Shown: positions 1 to 8,154, numbered from the stretch's first letter. The stretch is 14,748 bases of DNA from an uncultured Collinsella sp. (GCA_902478705.1 CABSMB010000011.1:1-14748), one strand, 5' to 3'. Notes: generated by a model not told the origin, from the letters alone. Translations and numbers: made by a program.

Positions 1-28
1 CGCGCGAGCGGGGCCGTGGGCGCGGGCG

Positions 29-712
29 CTAGATTACGAAGAGGATCACCGCCATGAACTGGAAGATACTGCCGGCGAGCACCCACAGGTGAAACACGCT
101 GTGCAGATAGCGCACGTTTTTGGCGATATAGAACGGCACGCCCACGGTATAGCACACGCCGCCGACGGCGAGCAGGGCAAGCGCGACGGGGTTGAGCAGC
201 GCCACGAGCTCGGGCAGCTTAAAGACAACGAGCCAGCCCATCAGCAGGTAGACCAGGCCGCTTACCCAGTGCGGTTGACGCTCGCGTAGGAAGCACTCGA
301 GCGCAATGCCGATGATGGCGATGGCCCATACGGCAAAGAACAGCATAGGGCCGCCGTCGTTTGCGAGCGTGATGAGGCAAAACGGCGTATAACTGCCGGC
401 TATGAGCAAGTAGATGCAGCTGTGGTCGATGATGCGGAACACGCGCTTGGCGCCCGCGGGCTGAATCGCATGGTAGAGCGTGGAGGCTAGGTATTCGAGG
501 ATAATACTGACGCCATAGACAATTGCCGCGGCCATGTGGGCTGGGCCTCCGCCGCGCAGGGCGGCGAATACGATCAGGAGCACCAGGCCCGCGATACCCA
601 GCAGGCAGCCGACACCATGGGTGACGGAGTTCATGATCTCCTCGCCCACCGTGTAGTGTGGAACGGCCGCGGTCTTGGGTCGCGGCTTAGAACTGTCGCT
701 CGAATCGGACAT
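29..712 (-). CDS. TrhA / hemolysin III family membrane protein (PAQR-like)
   Basis: A 227-residue integral membrane protein of the hemolysin III/TrhA (YqfA) family, a bacterial branch of the PAQR superfamily. Members sit in the cytoplasmic membrane with seven helices; roles in membrane-lipid homeostasis have been proposed, and the 'hemolysin' name is historical. Visible family marks are NSVTHGVG near residues 28-35, STLYHA at 77-82, IDHSCIYLLIAGSYTP at about 95-110 and the C-terminal HSVFHLW at 204-210. The conserved His and Asp residues (H32, H81, D97, H98, H204, H208) would form the metal site of the superfamily. Length is normal for the family. I chose the ATG at 712 rather than a TTG at 730: a GGAGG lies 11 nt upstream of it, and that GGAGG would fall inside the coding region of the longer form. 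The first 20 residues are Ser/Asp/Pro/Lys-rich and probably cytoplasmic. The gene is divergent from the hydrolase and appears to be transcribed alone. Family is sure; physiological role is not. Confidence 0.9.
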   Translation of the reverse strand: MSDSSDSSKPRPKTAAVPHYTVGEEIMNSVTHGVGCLLGIAGLVLLIVFAALRGGGPAHMAAAIVYGVSIILEYLASTLYHAIQPAGAKRVFRIIDHSCIYLLIAGSYTPFCLITLANDGGPMLFFAVWAIAIIGIALECFLRERQPHWVSGLVYLLMGWLVVFKLPELVALLNPVALALLAVGGVCYTVGVPFYIAKNVRYLHSVFHLWVLAGSIFQFMAVILFVI

Positions 713-818
713 GCCGGTTACATCCTCCAACGTAAAGAGTTCTCAACACTATATCAAAGCGTCTGGGTGCGTGCGAAATTTGCACCATACGTGACCCTTT
801 GTTTACCCATTCTTTGCC

Positions 819-833
819 TGTTGACGCATCAAC
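819..833 (+). promoter_or_regulatory. candidate operator copy 1 (overlaps -35)
   Basis: The 15-mer TGTTGACGCATCAAC contains the perfect dyad GTTGA-CGCA-TCAAC and covers the -35 hexamer of the hydrolase promoter. A closely related 15-mer lies 45 bp downstream (864-878). A dyad on the -35 element with a second copy beyond the start site is the usual arrangement of a dimeric repressor. The regulator is not in this window. Confidence 0.5.
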
Positions 834-849
834 GGCGAACGTCCATAAT
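821..849 (+). promoter_or_regulatory. sigma-70-type promoter of the alpha/beta hydrolase
   Basis: TTGACG at 821-826 and CATAAT at 844-849 are separated by exactly 17 nt, each one mismatch from consensus. Transcription should start near 856, giving a leader of about 43 nt before the ATG at 899. The leader carries AGGAG at 886-890, 8 nt before the start codon. Confidence 0.7.
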
Positions 850-863
850 GCGCTTGCATTAAA

Positions 864-878
864 TGTTGATGTATTAAC
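864..878 (+). promoter_or_regulatory. candidate operator copy 2 (downstream of -10)
   Basis: TGTTGATGTATTAAC matches copy 1 at 12 of 15 positions; all three differences are C/T changes, giving the shared form TGTTGAYGYATYAAC. It lies in the untranslated leader, just past the predicted transcription start. An overlapping dyad GATGT-ATTA-ACATC (868-881) could also form a small hairpin before the ribosome binding site. Confidence 0.45.
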
Positions 879-898
879 ATCTTATAGGAGAATACCGC

Positions 899-1864
899 AT
901 GGTTCAAAACGCACGTTCCCGTCGAAAGCTCAAGATAGCCGGCATCGTTGCACTGGTGGTTGTCGTTGCGCTGCTCGGATTTGCCGGCAACTTTTTGTTT
1001 GACTTTGCCCTGAACCCCCAAGCGCCGTACACCATGAAGATGATGCAGGATAGCAAGAACGACAAAAAAGGTGAGCAACCGGATGCCGAGGAAACCGAGG
1101 CGCGGGCGTGGTTTAAAGAGAATCGCGAGAGCAGCAGCCTCACCGCAGATGACGGAACCGAGCTTGCCGCTTGGTATTTTGCTGCGTCGGAGAGCACGCA
1201 CGACTACGCCGTCTGCCTGCATGGATATACCAACGAGCCCATCGGCATGGCCCGATACGTCAAGCGATTCCACGACCGCGGCATGAACGTACTCGCACCC
1301 GCCGCCCGCGCCCACGAACGCTCCGGCGGCGACTATATCGGCATGGGCTGGCCCGAGCGCCTCGACATCGTCGCATGGATCGAGCGAATCGTTCAGGCTG
1401 ACCCCGAGGCGCGCATCCTGGTCTTTGGCGAGTCGATGGGCGCGGCAACCGCCATGAACGTCGCGGGGGAATCTCTGCCCGCAAACGTGAAATGTATTAT
1501 CGAGGACTGCGGTTATACGAGTGTTTGGGACGAGTTTTCCCTGCAGCTCAAGGACGTGTTCGGCCTGCCCAGCTTTCCCTTGCTCGATGTAGCAAACTTG
1601 GTGTGCAACGTCCGCGCAGGCTACGACTTCCATAAGGCGAGCAGTGTGGAGCAACTCAAACACGCGACGGTTCCCATGCTGTTTATCCACGGCGACCAGG
1701 ACACCTTTGTGCCGTACGACATGCTCGACCAAAACTACGAGGCGTGCGCCAGCAAGGTCAAGCAAAAGCTCACCATCCATGGCGCCACCCACGCCAAGAG
1801 TGCGCAAGTTGACCCCGAGCTCTACTGGAGCACAGTCAACAACTTCCTTGACGAGTATTTTTAG
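899..1864 (+). CDS. membrane-anchored alpha/beta hydrolase (serine esterase/peptidase-like)
   Basis: A 321-residue alpha/beta-hydrolase-fold protein. A short basic N-terminus is followed by one hydrophobic helix (about residues 12-36), probably an uncleaved anchor that places the catalytic domain outside the membrane. The fold is clear: HGY at 108-110 for the oxyanion region, the nucleophile elbow GESMG at 177-181 (Ser179), the acid in HGDQD (Asp268) and His298 in GATHAK. The triad is therefore complete, and the spacing fits the BAAT/acyl-CoA-thioester-hydrolase-like and YqkD-type cell-surface hydrolases. The substrate cannot be read from sequence; an ester or peptide acting at the envelope is an inference. 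The start is supported by AGGAG 8 nt upstream and by the promoter at 821-849. The gene stands alone, ending in a convergent region with a bidirectional terminator. It may be under repressor control through the paired 15-mers. Catalytic fold is certain; the specific activity is unknown. Confidence 0.88.
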   Translation: MVQNARSRRKLKIAGIVALVVVVALLGFAGNFLFDFALNPQAPYTMKMMQDSKNDKKGEQPDAEETEARAWFKENRESSSLTADDGTELAAWYFAASESTHDYAVCLHGYTNEPIGMARYVKRFHDRGMNVLAPAARAHERSGGDYIGMGWPERLDIVAWIERIVQADPEARILVFGESMGAATAMNVAGESLPANVKCIIEDCGYTSVWDEFSLQLKDVFGLPSFPLLDVANLVCNVRAGYDFHKASSVEQLKHATVPMLFIHGDQDTFVPYDMLDQNYEACASKVKQKLTIHGATHAKSAQVDPELYWSTVNNFLDEYF

Positions 1865-1901
1865 GCAAATAGTACGGTTTACTGGTCTATCTGACCCCCT
1901 G

Positions 1902-2033
1902 TTTTCGGAAGTGCGGGGAAAATCGCGGGAAGCCCAACCAGACCACAGTTTTACCAACAATTTATCAGGGGTTTTGTTGCCAAAAAACGGTTTGTGATCG
2001 GCGGTATTCGATTTTTCACCGCACTTCCGAAAA
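1902..2033. repeat. long imperfect inverted repeat in the convergent intergenic region
   Basis: The arms are 1902-1924 and 2010-2033. They share TTTTCGGAAGTGCGG exactly and continue with one mismatch and one extra base to pair GAAAATC with GATTTTT. The 85-nt interior has no coding potential. The right arm runs into the terminator stem at 2030. No target-site duplication is visible at the ends. It may be a genomic palindromic repeat unit or a transcript-end structure; I do not recognise it as a named family. Confidence 0.6.
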
Positions 2034-2068
2034 GCCGCCCGTGGGCACTGTGCTCACGGGCGGCTTTT
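2030..2068. terminator. bidirectional intrinsic terminator
   Basis: A perfect 14-bp stem, AAAAGCCGCCCGTG (2030-2043) paired with CACGGGCGGCTTTT (2055-2068). The GC-rich core has an A-run on one side and a T-run on the other, so it can stop transcription from both sides. It lies between the converging hydrolase and DUF362 genes. The apical part can extend the stem through GCAC/GTGC. Confidence 0.88.
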
Positions 2069-2115
2069 GCTAACGTTGCGCCACAAAAGCGCTTGATATG
2101 TCCAATAGACAGGTG

Positions 2116-3321
2116 CTACTTGACCTCGATGAGCTCGTACTCGCTCGTGCCAAGGCCGATCTTCTCGGCATGCGCGATGCACGCGCGCCAATCGGTATCG
2201 GGATGCGTGATGCAGAAGGGGTCCTTGGCCTGCTCGCCCTCCAGATGCTCGTTATTGTGCTCCATCTTGGCCGCGCTGTCGGTAAGCTCGGTGTTGGGCA
2301 GCGGCTCGGACGCCATGACGGCATCGGCGCAGGCCTGATCGATAGCGACCGGGTCGAAGCTCGCGAACATGCCGATGTCGTTGACGATAGGCGTGTCGTT
2401 TTCGGGATGGCAATCGCAGTTGGGGCTGATATCCATGGCAAGCGAGATATGGAAGCTCGGGCGGCCGTCGACGACGGCCTTGGTGTACTCGGCGATCTTG
2501 CAGTTGAGCACATCGGCCGCGGCGTCATAGCCGGGCTTGATGCAGTCCTGGTTGCATGCCGCAATGCAGCGGCCGCAGCCCACGCAGCGATCGTGGTCGA
2601 TAGCGGCGACGTGAACCGTGCGGGTGTTACCGTTGGCAAGCTCGCGCTCGCGGGTATCGTCGAACGAGATAGCGTTGTGCGCGCAGATCTTTTCGCAGGC
2701 ACGGCAGCCAATGCAGTGCTCGGTCGCGACGTTCGGTTTGCCGGCGGCATGCTGCTCCATCTTGCCGGCACGGCTGCCGCCTCCCATGCCCAGGTTCTTC
2801 ATGGCACCGCCAAAGCCGGCCTGCTCATGACCCTTAAAGTGGGTGAGGCTGATCACGATGTCGGCGTCCATGAGTGCCTGGCCGATCTTGGCCTCGTGCA
2901 CGTACTCGCCGCCCTCGACAGGAACAAGCGCCTCGTCGGTACCCTTGAGACCGTCGGCGATGATGATCTGGCAACCCGTGGCATACGGGGTAAAGCCGTT
3001 CTGGTAGGCGGTGTCGATGTGCTCGAGCGCGTTTTTGCGGCTACCGACGTAGAGCGTGTTGCAGTCGGTGAGGAAGGGCTTGCCGCCCAGCTCCTTCACG
3101 ACATCCGCGACGGCACGGGCGTAGTTGGGGCGCAAAAAGCTCAGGTTGCCCAACTCGCCAAAGTGAATCTTAATGGCGACGAACTTGTTCTCAAAGTCGA
3201 TCTGCTCAATACCGGCGCGACGGATGAGGCGCTTGAGCTTGTCGAGCTGGCTCTCGCGAGCATGCGTGCGCAGGTTGGTGAAGTACACCTTAGCAGGTGC
3301 TGCGGGTGCAGTTGCGGTCAT
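2116..3321 (-). CDS. DUF362 domain protein with two [4Fe-4S] clusters
   Basis: A 401-residue soluble protein. Residues about 10-190 are a DUF362 domain with the characteristic KIHFGELGN (51-59), SRKNALEH near 94-101 and THFKGHEQAGFGGAMKNLGMG (160-180). Next come two bacterial ferredoxin motifs, C203-x2-C206-x2-C209-x3-C213 and C246-x2-C249-x2-C252-x3-C256, giving two [4Fe-4S] clusters. The C-terminal region carries the DUF362-typical SPNCDCHPENDTPIVNDIGMFASFDPVAIDQA. Family members are common in strict anaerobes and are annotated as ferredoxins or iron-sulfur proteins; the reaction is not established. No signal peptide is visible, so it is probably cytoplasmic. The ATG at 3321 has GAGGGG 8 nt upstream. 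The gene is separated from the upstream FtsX gene by 110 bp with its own promoter, and ends at the bidirectional terminator, so it is probably monocistronic. Domain call is firm; function is unknown. Confidence 0.9.
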   Translation of the reverse strand: MTATAPAAPAKVYFTNLRTHARESQLDKLKRLIRRAGIEQIDFENKFVAIKIHFGELGNLSFLRPNYARAVADVVKELGGKPFLTDCNTLYVGSRKNALEHIDTAYQNGFTPYATGCQIIIADGLKGTDEALVPVEGGEYVHEAKIGQALMDADIVISLTHFKGHEQAGFGGAMKNLGMGGGSRAGKMEQHAAGKPNVATEHCIGCRACEKICAHNAISFDDTRERELANGNTRTVHVAAIDHDRCVGCGRCIAACNQDCIKPGYDAAADVLNCKIAEYTKAVVDGRPSFHISLAMDISPNCDCHPENDTPIVNDIGMFASFDPVAIDQACADAVMASEPLPNTELTDSAAKMEHNNEHLEGEQAKDPFCITHPDTDWRACIAHAEKIGLGTSEYELIEVK

Positions 3322-3364
3322 AGATCTATCCCCTCGGTCTATATGGCGTTACAGACATAAGAGG

Positions 3365-3395
3365 ATGGTACCCGTTGAAGTAGGGTCAAAGTCAA
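3365..3395 (-). promoter_or_regulatory. promoter of the DUF362 gene with 19-nt spacer and internal dyad
   Basis: On the minus strand TTGACT (3390-3395) and TACCAT (3365-3370) are 19 nt apart, longer than the optimal 17. The spacer holds a dyad with ACCC/GGGT arms (3370-3386) and an overlapping TTGA-N7-TCAA (3375-3389). A long spacer with a dyad inside it is the hallmark of promoters activated by MerR-family regulators. No MerR gene is present in the window. Confidence 0.5.
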
Positions 3396-3406
3396 GCGCG
3401 AAACCC

Positions 3407-3434
3407 AGTCGTTAGGGACGTTCTTAAATGACTA
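3407..3434. repeat. palindromic repeat, copy A
   Basis: On the plus strand it reads AGTCGTT-AGGGACGTTCTTA-AATGACT, with arms that pair over 7 bp (one G-T). The core AGGGACGTTCTTAAATGACT differs by one base from copy B at 6914-6944, 3.5 kb away in the same orientation. It begins exactly at the end of the FtsX-type permease gene: read on the minus strand, its first three bases are that gene's TAG stop codon. It is short, palindromic and intergenic, like REP elements mobilised by Y1 (RAYT) transposases; that identity is inference. Confidence 0.7.
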
Positions 3435-6098
3435 CTCTTGGACTTTGAGGGCTTCGGCCAGGCTGACGCGCTTGATGGAGCGCGTGTGCAGCAGCGCCAC
3501 GACCAGGTAGGTCGCAAAGCCGATGCCGACGCATGCGGCCATGGACCAAGCGGGCACGTAGATCTCGATATTGCCGTTGTAGGCGAGCAGCATCGAGCGG
3601 AAGATGGCCGTGAGCGAGCCAATAATGACCGGCAGGCTCAGCACGAGCGACGCCGCCACGCACAGCGTGATCGAGCGGATGTACAGATGCGAGATCTCGC
3701 TATCGCGATAGCCAAAGACCTTCATGTAGCTAATCGACCGGGCGCTATGGTCGATCACAGCCTTGGTCAGCAGGTACATAAACAGCAGGAAGATAAACAC
3801 CGCGAGCCCGACCATCATGCCGATCATTTTGCTCATCATGCCTATAAACTGGTCGCCCACGGCGCGCATGTCGTCGGGCGTGGTGTCGCCGGCAAAGTAG
3901 CGCGCATCGAGGTCGAGCTTCTCGTCGCTCACATAGCCGTTAAAGTAGGCAGCGTCGTTGTCGAACAGCTCGTTAAAGTCGTCGATACTCATATAGATAT
4001 TCATGTCCGACTTGGAACCCCAGGCACAGTCCTTGCCCGCGTACTCAAAGGAGTAATGCTCGCCCTCGTACTTGTCGCTGAGCGTGACCTTCTGGCCCTC
4101 GCTCCAGCCAAACTTATCGAGCAGACCGCCGCCAAAGACGACGCGCCCATCGCCGACGTTGAGGTCCTTCCAATAGCGCGAATCGGATGAAATGCCGTAG
4201 ACGGAAATCGTCTCCTCGCCATTTCCATCGCCGCGGTCGTATTGCAGCTGGTAAACGGCATATTTCTCGGCCTGCGCGATTGCGCCCGCGCCGTTGTCGG
4301 TCGTATTGACCGGGTGGATATCGTCGTTGTCAGTGTCGACCTTAGAGGCCTTGTCAATCAGGTCGATAGCCTCGTCGCGGTTGCAGCCGAGGGCATCGGC
4401 AAGGTCATCGAGGCACGCATAAAGCGCATCCTTCTTGTCCTGAACCTTGGCAAGCGCGTTCTGCGCTGCGGTCAGGCTCTCGGCAGACGGAAACGCGGTC
4501 GCGGCATCGGCTGCCGTCTGCGCTGTATCGGCCGCGTCGTCAAGCTCGTCATCGGCATCCTGAGCAGCGGAAAGCAGCGCGCCGTCAACCGACTGCAAGC
4601 GCTCGAGTGCCGACCACTGCTCACGCTCCTCGGCAGTGCCCTCGAGCTCCAGCGGAGCCTTGAGCGTGTACTGGTGCTCGGCGACCAGGCTCGTCTCGAG
4701 GTTGTCCGCGTAGTGCGTCATCGTGGGCAGAATCGCCAGGCCAAAGAGCAGCAGCAGCGAGGCAAACGCAATACCCACAAAGAGCGTGGCGAAGTTACCC
4801 AGGTTGCGCAGGAAGATGCGCAGGCGGAAGCGCGAGACAAAACCCATGCGCTCCGGCAGTTGCATACCGCGCTTGGTACCAGACTTGCCGCTCGCTTCGT
4901 GACGAAGGAACTGCAACGGCGTCTTGCCCATTTTGCGAAGCAGACCCACCAGCGTGATGAGGATGAGCGCGACGGCGGGAACCACGGCGCACTTCACAAA
5001 GATCTCCCAGCTCCAGTACACCTGGAAGGGCGGCAGGCTGTACGAACCGTAATAGAGGCTGCGCATGGGCTCGGTAAAGAACGCAATGCCGAGAGCGGTG
5101 CCCAAAAGCGCCGCGACCACGCCCACGATGGCGGGAAGCGCAAGGTAGTGCAGCACGATCTCGCGACGACGATAGCCGCTGACGAGCAGCGTGCCGATGA
5201 TGGCGCTCTCCTCCTCGATGGTGGCGTCGGTAAGGACCACAAAGACAAATGCCATGATCACGATGATGATGTCGAGCAACGTCATCCACATCATGGAGTC
5301 GCCGTCCACGTCGTCACGCGCGTAGCCAATGCCCTGGTTGGAATCGGCGTCGATGAGGTCATCCACGCGCGCATCGGCGTCGGTCAGTGCCTCCACCATA
5401 TCTTGCTCGGCATCGGTGCGGTCCGCGGTGGAGAGATCGCGATCGGCAAAGGTGAAGGAGTAGGTGTAGGCGGGCGCGCCGCCGGCGTCCTCAAGCGCGG
5501 CAAAGCCGGCGTCGGTGACCTCGGCCACGCCATAGGTGATGGTGTTCACCGTAAAGTCCGAATTGTTGAGGAACAGCGCCTGGCTATCGGGCTGGGTCAT
5601 GATGCCGCAGATGGTGTAGGTGCGACCCTCAAGCTCAACCTTATCGCCCACGGCGAGGTCGTTGTTGGTGGCGAAGACACGGTCGATTGCCACCTCACCG
5701 TCCGTCTTGGGCTCCTTGCCCTCACAGTAGGACGCGATATCGACCTTGGTGCGGTGCGCATAGGTGCGCAGTGTGCGCTTGGTGTCGTCGTCGCCGGCGG
5801 TCTTTTTGATGATGGCGTCGATGGAGAAATTCTTGTAGAGCGTGACGCCGCCGACGTCGTCGGCCGCGTCCTCGGCTGCCTTGAGCTGGTCTTTGGTGGC
5901 CTCGAAGGAGGTGGTCATGCGGCCGTCCTCAATCGTGTACGCATCGCGCATGTCGTCGATAAGGCAACCGATGGAGTGGGCCGCGAGCAAAAAGCCCGAG
6001 GTAAGGGCGATGCTTCCGCACATAAGCAAAAAGATGCCCAGGTACTTGCCGATATTGCGGCGCAACTCGCGTGGGAGACGTTTTGTGAGAGGTGTCAT
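3432..6098 (-). CDS. FtsX-family ABC transporter permease (888 aa)
   Basis: A large permease of the MacB/FtsX superfamily. The first helix is at about 18-41. It is followed by an extracytoplasmic domain (45-265), a first FtsX core with three helices (275-292, 318-341, 368-388), a fourth helix at 436-459, and a second extracytoplasmic domain (465-750). A second FtsX core closes the protein (758-782, 808-834, 852-872). The cytoplasmic coupling segments VSGYRRREI (306-314) and VFGYRDSEI (794-802) are clearly duplicated. Residues 500-580 are rich in Ala/Asp and may be helical. Such permeases use ATP to drive extracytoplasmic movement or export rather than simple import. The start at 6098 puts the basic segment and first helix at the N-terminus, 8 nt after the ATPase stop; a longer reading frame to 6326 overlaps the ATPase and has no transporter sequence. 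The substrate is unknown. The stop codon lies inside a palindromic repeat. Confidence 0.88.
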   Translation of the reverse strand: MTPLTKRLPRELRRNIGKYLGIFLLMCGSIALTSGFLLAAHSIGCLIDDMRDAYTIEDGRMTTSFEATKDQLKAAEDAADDVGGVTLYKNFSIDAIIKKTAGDDDTKRTLRTYAHRTKVDIASYCEGKEPKTDGEVAIDRVFATNNDLAVGDKVELEGRTYTICGIMTQPDSQALFLNNSDFTVNTITYGVAEVTDAGFAALEDAGGAPAYTYSFTFADRDLSTADRTDAEQDMVEALTDADARVDDLIDADSNQGIGYARDDVDGDSMMWMTLLDIIIVIMAFVFVVLTDATIEEESAIIGTLLVSGYRRREIVLHYLALPAIVGVVAALLGTALGIAFFTEPMRSLYYGSYSLPPFQVYWSWEIFVKCAVVPAVALILITLVGLLRKMGKTPLQFLRHEASGKSGTKRGMQLPERMGFVSRFRLRIFLRNLGNFATLFVGIAFASLLLLFGLAILPTMTHYADNLETSLVAEHQYTLKAPLELEGTAEEREQWSALERLQSVDGALLSAAQDADDELDDAADTAQTAADAATAFPSAESLTAAQNALAKVQDKKDALYACLDDLADALGCNRDEAIDLIDKASKVDTDNDDIHPVNTTDNGAGAIAQAEKYAVYQLQYDRGDGNGEETISVYGISSDSRYWKDLNVGDGRVVFGGGLLDKFGWSEGQKVTLSDKYEGEHYSFEYAGKDCAWGSKSDMNIYMSIDDFNELFDNDAAYFNGYVSDEKLDLDARYFAGDTTPDDMRAVGDQFIGMMSKMIGMMVGLAVFIFLLFMYLLTKAVIDHSARSISYMKVFGYRDSEISHLYIRSITLCVAASLVLSLPVIIGSLTAIFRSMLLAYNGNIEIYVPAWSMAACVGIGFATYLVVALLHTRSIKRVSLAEALKVQE

Positions 6099-6106
6099 GG
6101 CGCCGC

Positions 6107-6820
<714 letters not shown>

Positions 6821-6860
6821 GGTATCCCCCATTGTTAACCTCATACTACTTTATGAACGT

Positions 6861-6884
6861 AATAGTAAACCTTGGCGAACTATT
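6861..6884. promoter_or_regulatory. dyad upstream of the MacB-like ATPase gene
   Basis: AATAGT (6861-6866) and ACTATT (6879-6884) form a 6-bp inverted repeat with a 12-nt spacer, about 40 bp before the ATPase start in an otherwise AT-rich stretch. It could be an operator for this transcription unit. No convincing -35/-10 pair could be fixed next to it. Confidence 0.25.
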
Positions 6885-6913
6885 TTGGAGCGAGGCTTGG
6901 GATTTATTTCAGA

Positions 6914-6944
6914 CTAGTCATTGGGGACGTTCTTAAATGACTAG
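6914..6944. repeat. palindromic repeat, copy B
   Basis: A perfect 9-bp inverted repeat, CTAGTCATT (6914-6922) and AATGACTAG (6936-6944), around the 13-nt loop GGGGACGTTCTTA. It matches copy A at 3407-3434 nearly base for base, in the same orientation, and starts 4 nt beyond the stop codon of the second ABC-2 permease. It has no T-run after the stem on the transcribed strand, so it is not a classical terminator. A REP-like mobile palindrome is the likeliest identity. Confidence 0.7.
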
Positions 6945-6948
6945 GTGG

Positions 6949-8154
6949 CTAGGCGCGGGATTTGGCGCGTGCGAGGGCGAGGCCTACGGCGGCGATGGCC
7001 ATGGCAAAGAGTGCCGTGACGCCCAGGTCGCAGGCGATGTCGCCCAGCACGGCAGACGTCAGGTCCGCGGCGAGCGCCTTGCCGATCGCATCGTTCACCC
7101 AATATGTCGGCACAAAGTGCGCCGCGGTCTGCACGGCCGAGCCCATGAGCGACAGTGGCATCCAGGCGCCGCCCAAAAACGTCATGAGCATGCCAAGCAG
7201 GTTGCCCACGCCGTTGAGCAGCTCCTCGCGCGCGCCCAGGCTCGACAGCGCAAAGCCAACGGCAAGCGGCGTGCACGCCAGGGCAAACGTTGCTGCCAGC
7301 GCCAGGCACACGCGCCCCACGCCGACCTCGGCGACCGCGCCGGCAAAGCCCACGACGCCCATCATGCTCGACACAAACCAGATGCAGACGGTAAGCACGG
7401 CGGCAGCCGCGAACACGGCAAGCGAACGCCGGCGCTCGGAGATTGGGCCGGCCTCCATGCGGCGCACGCGCTCGGGCTCGTTCATGCCCGAGAACACCAG
7501 TCCCACCGACACGATGACCGACGATATAATCGCGTACGCACCAAAGTTGAAGTACGACTCGAGCGTGGCGGCGGCAGTCGAGTCGACCTTGACCTGCTCG
7601 ATCTGGACTTCAGCGCGCTTGGCGGCAGCATTCTCGGCAGCCTTGGCGACATCGCCGTTGGAGGCAGTGGGCTCAAGTGCGGCCGCAGCGCCCGCGAGTG
7701 AGATCCAGCGCGAGGCCTCGGCAGACGAAAGCGCCGCCGCCATGGTGCCGGCGCCGTAGGTCACATCGAGCTTGGGCAGAGACTCCCCCGCGCGGGCGGC
7801 TGCAACAAGGTCGCCCTCAAACCCCTCCGGGATAAAGAACACGCAGTCGGCGCTACCTTTGGCGCTGTTGCTCTTGGAGAGCGCGTCCGCAAGGTCGCAG
7901 GTGTCGTCGCCGACGCCCGTGACCAGCTCAAAACGCGAACCCAGATGCTTGGCAAGCGCACGCGAAAGGTCGCTATTGTCGCGGTCGACCACGATCACGT
8001 TGGTGTCGTAGGGCTTGTACTCGGTGAGCTGCGACGAGTTCCAGCTCACCGAGGCCGCGATGAATACGCCCATGAGCGAGATGAACACCGTATAGATGAG
8101 CAGGTAGAACGGGTGCGCCAGCGCCATACGAAGCGCGGTCTTAAAGGTGCTCAT
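6949..8154 (-). CDS. ABC-2 type transporter permease (second)
   Basis: A 401-residue permease of the ABC2_membrane_3 type. One N-terminal helix (15-36) is followed by a large extracytoplasmic domain (about 37-203). A block of five helices follows (205-223, 245-270, 283-305, 315-340, 375-396), with the cytoplasmic stretch NEPERVRRMEAGPISERRRS (225-244) between helices. This is the normal layout for exporters such as YhgE- and drug-efflux-related ABC-2 proteins. I chose the ATG at 8154: GGAAGGAG lies 5 nt upstream, whereas the longer in-frame start at 8169 would place that ribosome binding site inside the gene. It overlaps the preceding permease by 14 nt, so the two are translationally coupled and probably form a heterodimer. 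The exported substrate is unknown. Permease identity is secure. Confidence 0.88.
   Translation of the reverse strand: MSTFKTALRMALAHPFYLLIYTVFISLMGVFIAASVSWNSSQLTEYKPYDTNVIVVDRDNSDLSRALAKHLGSRFELVTGVGDDTCDLADALSKSNSAKGSADCVFFIPEGFEGDLVAAARAGESLPKLDVTYGAGTMAAALSSAEASRWISLAGAAAALEPTASNGDVAKAAENAAAKRAEVQIEQVKVDSTAAATLESYFNFGAYAIISSVIVSVGLVFSGMNEPERVRRMEAGPISERRRSLAVFAAAAVLTVCIWFVSSMMGVVGFAGAVAEVGVGRVCLALAATFALACTPLAVGFALSSLGAREELLNGVGNLLGMLMTFLGGAWMPLSLMGSAVQTAAHFVPTYWVNDAIGKALAADLTSAVLGDIACDLGVTALFAMAIAAVGLALARAKSRA

Noticed and set aside
730..790. Minus-strand promoter for the TrhA-like gene (TATAGT near 745-755, or TTGATA with a 17-nt spacer)
   Set aside because: Neither pairing gives two good hexamers; I could not fix the promoter with confidence.
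803..1960. 385-codon minus-strand frame opposite the alpha/beta hydrolase
   Set aside because: The plus strand has a promoter, ribosome binding site and a complete catalytic triad. The minus product resembles no family and would run through the hydrolase promoter.
2098..3360. 420-codon open frame on the plus strand opposite the DUF362 gene
   Set aside because: Antisense shadow. The opposite strand has two intact ferredoxin motifs and the DUF362 signature.
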